From Hevea brasiliensis (taxonomy: Eukaryota > Streptophyta > Magnoliopsida > Malpighiales > Euphorbiaceae): a stretch of DNA of 64,000 bases. The notes under the pieces are model-generated. The model did no database searches. It was given only the letters and a program-made list of their open reading frames with translations, and was not told where the DNA came from. The stretch lies in NCBI RefSeq assembly GCF_030052815.1, contig NC_079501.1, forward strand, positions 88,640,296 to 88,704,295, read 5' to 3'. The translations under genes and the position numbers were made by a program. This document shows positions 59,771 through 64,000 of this stretch, in pieces (the first letter of the stretch is position 1; each line of letters opens with the position of its first letter).

Positions 59771-60516
59771 TACCTTCCATTGATGGAGTTATTTTGGCTG
59801 AGCTGCAAGTGAAGCCGAATCTGTTACAACAGATACAGGATGGGCAGAAGACAGGTGGGAAATTAATGGCTGTTATGGGCAAAATCACTGAGGGGAAGAA
59901 AACTGAATATGAAGTGAAAGAAAATGGGTGCCTGTACTATAAAGAAAGAGTAAGTGTACCAGATGATAAAGAGTTGAAAACCAGTATTCTAAAAGAAGCA
60001 CATAACAGCGTGTATGCTATGCACCCAGGAAGCACAAAAATGTACCATGACCTGAAACTCCGATACTGGTGGCCAGGTATGAAGAAGGACATAGTTGACT
60101 ATGTAACTAGATGCTTGACATTTCAGCAAGTCAAAGCAGAACATCAAGTTCCATCAGGTTTGTTACAGCTCATAAACATACCTGAATGGAAATGGGACCA
60201 AGTCACTATGGACTTTGTCAGTGGTCTACCTCTCACTCAGAAGAAGCATGATGCAGTATGGGTGATTGTGGATAGGTTGACCAAATCAGCACATTTTTTG
60301 CCAGTTAGAACTGACTACTCACTAGAAAAGCTAGTAGAATTGTACATTAGTGAGATAGTTAGACTACATGGAATTCCACTTTCCATTATATCTGATAGAG
60401 ACCCGAAGTTTACATCTAGATTTTGGAAGAAATTACAAGAATCCGTGGGCACACAACTCCATTTTAGTACGGCTTTTCATCCTCAGACGGATGGACAGTC
60501 AGAAAGAATAATCCAG
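59771..60516 (+). pseudogene. pol: Element E2 integrase N-terminal and core exon
   Basis: The frame is readable from about 59771 ([20 protein letters not shown]), the linker between RNase H and integrase. It then covers the zinc finger and DDE core up to CAG at 60516. The second finger Cys pair reads CLTFQQ where E1 has CLTCQQ, so zinc binding is probably lost. Otherwise [21 protein letters not shown] and [11 protein letters not shown] are intact. No RT or RNase H is encoded in E2. Confidence 0.9.
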
Positions 60517-60595
60517 GTAAATTTTGAAACTCATTGAGTTATTGTAAATAATAATTGAACTGATAATGATAATAATAACCGAACATATGTGATAG
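60517..60595 (+). other. Putative 79-nt GT-AG intron in E2 integrase
   Basis: It is identical in sequence to the E1 segment (53970-54048), although the flanking exons differ by about 2%. GT and AG borders, the CTGAT branch-like site and phase are all kept. Unspliced, integrase would end seven codons after SERIIQ, within the intron. Confidence 0.82.
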
Positions 60596-61368
60596 GTCCT
60601 CGAGGATATGCTGAGAAGTTGTGTTATTGAGTTTGAGGGAAGTTGGGACAGATACCTTCCACTGGCAGAATTTGCATACAATAATAGCTATCAAGCTAGC
60701 ATACAAACGGCACCCTATGAAGCACTGTATGGGAGAAAATGCAGAACACCTGTATGTTGGACTGAGTTGGGTGAAGATAAGCTAGTGGGGCCAGACCTGA
60801 TAAAACAGACAGAGGAAAAGGTGAAACTGATAAAGGCCAATTTGAAAATTGCCTCAGACCGACAGAAATCTTATGCTAACTTGAAAAGAAAGGACATTAA
60901 GTATGAAGTTGGCGAGAAAGTATTTCTCAGAGTATCACCGTGGAAGAAAGTGTTGAGATTCAGGAAAAAGGGAAAATTAGGCCCTAGGTTTATTGGCCCA
61001 TATGAAGTTATTGAATGTGTGGGACCAGTAGCCTACAGATTAGCCTTACCACCTGAGCTAGACAAGATACATAATGTATTCCATGTCTCAATGCTCAGAA
61101 GATACAGATCAGACCCTTCACATGTAACCCAGCAGAAGAAATTGTGGTACAACCTGACCTGACATATGAAGAAGAACCAATTAAAATCTTAGCACGAGAG
61201 GTAAAAGAGCTCAGAAATAAGACAATTCCACTAGTGAAAATCCTATGGAAACACCACAACACGGAAGAGGCAACATGGGAGAGCGAGGAGACAATGAGAC
61301 AACAGTTCCCTCAGCTCTTCACATCAGGTAAATTTCGAGGACGAAATTTTTATTTAGAGGGGAAGAGT
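60596..61368 (+). pseudogene. pol: Element E2 integrase C-terminal exon
   Basis: VLEDMLRSCVIEFEGSW opens the exon. Motifs and order are as in E1, with the same one-base frameshift at about 61122-61147 before VQPDLTYEEEP. A change of GAGGATGA to GAGGACGA removes the E1 stop, so the frame reads on through the polypurine tract into the LTR (to about 61416). GPRFIGPYEV has Gly where Ser is usual. A polypurine tract (AGAGGGGAAGAG) occupies 61356-61368. Confidence 0.88.
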
Positions 61369-64000
61369 TGTAACATGCTCCCTATACGTGTTCTGTACGT
61401 TCTATTGCTCCAGTAGTCAAATAACAGTCTAGGCAAGTCAGGATGTCTGGAACTACACTTCGGTGATAGTGAACAGACATATAATGATGAAATAAATAAA
61501 AAGAAAATATAAGAAAAATCAAACAAAAATGAAAGAGAGAAAATGTGACTAAGTTAAACGAGCTAAACCCGTAGCGATGGGTGACCGCACCGGGAAGTTA
61601 CGGCGAGGATCGTTGACTAACCCTGGACGCGGGGAACCCCGAGAAATATTTTCGGGACATAATTAAAGGTTTACTGAGGTGTAATTGACATTAAAAATGT
61701 CAAAGAAAAATTAGAAAGTTAGTATAAACGAAAAAAAAAAAAATTAAAGAAATCGGTGGTACAAGGAGTAAATCGGTGTTATCGAAAAAGTCTGAACTTG
61801 ACCCGAAGAGGGGCATTTTGGTCAATTGACACCTAGAGTTGACTTTTGACTTAAATGTCCATGAAAAATAAGTGGTATTATATTTTGAAAATTTAATGAA
61901 AAATGAAATTCAAGATAACATGTAATTTAAGGGAATTGGAGGGCATAATTGCAATTAAAGGAAATCTTGAATTAATGTAATTTTTAATTGTGATTAGTGG
62001 GGCATTAGTGGAGTATATAAGGACCACTAGGACAGATTTTTCCACTATTCATCTTCTTCTTCATTAATCTTCTTTGCCGAATTGAAATTTCTCCAAGCTT
62101 CATCCATGGCCGCCCCATATACAAGCCTTCATCTACCCATCTTCAAGCCTTGATTTTCATAAGTTCCTTCATTAAACTTAGTCTATACATCATGGGCAGT
62201 ATAATGGAAGCAAAAAGAAGAGGATTTGAAGAAGTTTTGGTGAAGCTCAAAAAAGGTTAGTGCTAGTTTTCCTTACCTCACTTAATTAAAATTTGTACTA
62301 AGGTTGAGATGAGTTGAATTATTGAAAAATTAGAAGGATTGGATGAATATTTAATGGTGATTGAATTTGGCAGCCATGGAACCTAAAGAGGTTTGAATTA
62401 TCTTTACATGTATTTGATGGGAAATGATATTGATTAAGGTAATTAGAGGTCCTAGCAAATTAACTTTATGTATATGTTGAGATTAAGTGATTGAATTAGG
62501 AGTTTGAAAGAATTGTTGAAGACCTTGGATAACTGTTGAATTGGGGCAGCCTTGAGAAGCATGAAAATGGTTAATTTATGCATATTATTATTGATTAATG
62601 ATGCTCAATTTATGTGATTATAAGTGTTAAAATTTAATTATAAGAGTACATGTGAGGTTGACAATGTGAAAGTGGGTTTTGAACGAAATTTTGAAGACTT
62701 GGACAATTGAGCTTGAAATTAGCAGCCTATTAAATCATGAATTTGTGTGTGTGAATATGTAGTTTATTAATGAAATGTAATGGTGTTAAATTGTGGGCAG
62801 TATGTATAGTTAAAATGGAAGTGTTTGCGTGTAACATAAGTGTTGATGCACATTGAATTTGGGTGGATGTAAATGTTGAAGTTTAATGGTGTATTGTGTG
62901 CCTTGTGCACTTGAGTATTCTGCCCAGAATTCTTGCTGGAATTGTGTACAATATATATAGAAGTGCCATTGATTGAATATTGAAGTATTGGGAGGAGGAG
63001 GATTGTTAAAAATTGGAAGTGTGATGTTCAAATGCAGGTTGTGTATGTTAGCAGCACTTAAATTAGGTCATAAGTGCAATATTGTGAACCCAATTGGTAT
63101 GAGGCCAATGGAGAGTGAAACTAAACACCAAATAGGCCAACTTTCATATAGAAATGTTGCCAAAATTCTGCCTAAAAACTGACCTTAAAAAGTGACCAAA
63201 TCCGGATTAGTGCATTTAAGGCCTGAAAACTGACCATTTGGGCAGCAGTTAGTGTTTAGACCATAACTCACTCAAAACAGATCCAATTGACCTGAAATTT
63301 TGACCATGAATAGTTAAGACCTATATCTACAAGTCTTCTGAAGACGCCCAAGCCCAGAAATGATCATAAGCAAGTCAAAAAGCTTGCACAAGTTCGGGTC
63401 CAAAAACTGGCCGAACCTAAAATGACCTAAAATGACCTAAAGTGACCAATTTTGATACATTCTGTCCAGCTTTAGTAAATTAACCATATCTTGGTTTATA
63501 CAACTCAGAATGACTTGAAATTTTGCCCCGCGTGCAATAAGACATAGACCTACAAGTTTGTAGTTTGGACCGAAACCCAAAAACTGAGGGAACTAGGTCG
63601 TCTGGCTAGGTCAAAATAGTACACCGAAATCCAGTAAATTACAATAAAATGCAATACACTTGGAAATGAAATTGGTAACATATACCAACACTAAAGGGCT
63701 ATAAAATGTGACATATTGGTAACATTAGAATTGACTCATGTAGAGTGCATCAAGGGTCAACATTATAGGTTGACTAATGAAATAAATTGAAGGGAATAGT
63801 ACCAAGAGAAATATGACTTTAAGCTAGACAAATCTAGCACACAAAAATTGAGAAATTGACCAAATTTTGCACTAAAGGTGCAATCTGTCCAGCTTTAGTA
63901 AATTGACCATATCTTGGTCTATACAACTCATAATGACCTGAAATTTTGCTCCGAGTGCAATAAGACATAGAGCTACAATTTTGCTTCTTTGACCAGAAGC
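61369..64000 (+). repeat. Element E2 3' LTR (cut by window end)
   Basis: It starts TGTAACATGC and is collinear with 54822-57470 at about 98-99%. Small changes include an A-run extension at about 61733 and a 12-base tandem repeat (AATGACCTAA twice) at about 63419-63440. It keeps the TATATAA box (about 62012), the leader, the donor-like GTTAGTGC (62254) and both ~110-bp units. The remaining ~1.6 kb lie beyond the window. ORFs at 62810 and 62973 are non-coding LTR sequence. Confidence 0.92.

Overview
This 64-kb window looks like pericentromeric-type or otherwise gene-poor DNA of a flowering plant, probably a dicot with a repeat-rich genome. The AT-rich code, tRNA-iMet primer-binding sites (TGGTATCAGAGC), Tekay/Del-like Ty3 elements with very long LTRs, a Ty1/copia element and an RTE-type LINE all point to a plant. 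A Euphorbiaceae-like genome is possible, but that is only an impression. I see no host gene, tRNA, rRNA or CRISPR array. Nearly every base can be assigned to a transposable element, and most boundaries are fixed by 5-bp target-site duplications (TSDs).

Left nest (1-25583). A plus-strand LTR fragment (element I) is interrupted by a minus-strand LTR (H), which carries two full-size Ty3 elements. Element A (+) has its 5' LTR cut by the window start, an interior at 661-7523 and a 3' LTR at 7524-10650. Element B (-) spans 12075-21926. A 2-kb solo LTR (S1) sits in A's gag, and a second copy (S2) sits in element I.

Middle nest (25584-50775). A decayed minus-strand Ty1/copia element is split in its integrase by a B-family solo LTR (C; TSD acact on both sides, 21.5 kb apart). 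C was later hit by element D (28214-38866, near-complete structure but decayed interior) and by solo LTR F (41813-49215). F itself holds solo LTR G (44106-47268). The nesting order can be read directly from the TSDs.

Right part (50776-64000). A truncated inverted copy of the S-family LTR is followed by a 5'-truncated RTE LINE (-). After that come two Ty3 copies (E1, E2) in tandem that share the 4.27-kb LTR at 54822-59095. E2 has only a 2.27-kb interior.

How the parts work: A, B and E encode Gag, protease, reverse transcriptase (RT), RNase H and integrase with a C-terminal chromodomain-like tail, but every copy is broken. The most notable signal is a 79-nt GT-AG intron-like segment inside the integrase frame of E1 and E2, present in decayed form in A and absent from B. 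Splicing would decide whether integrase keeps its C-terminal domain. Conserved donor-like sites in the leaders of all the long LTRs, with an acceptor-like site just before gag in A and B, suggest a second, leader intron. Other unexplained signals are a conserved ~45-bp LTR cassette, a repeated ~110-bp LTR unit, and a non-coding interior block shared by D and E2.
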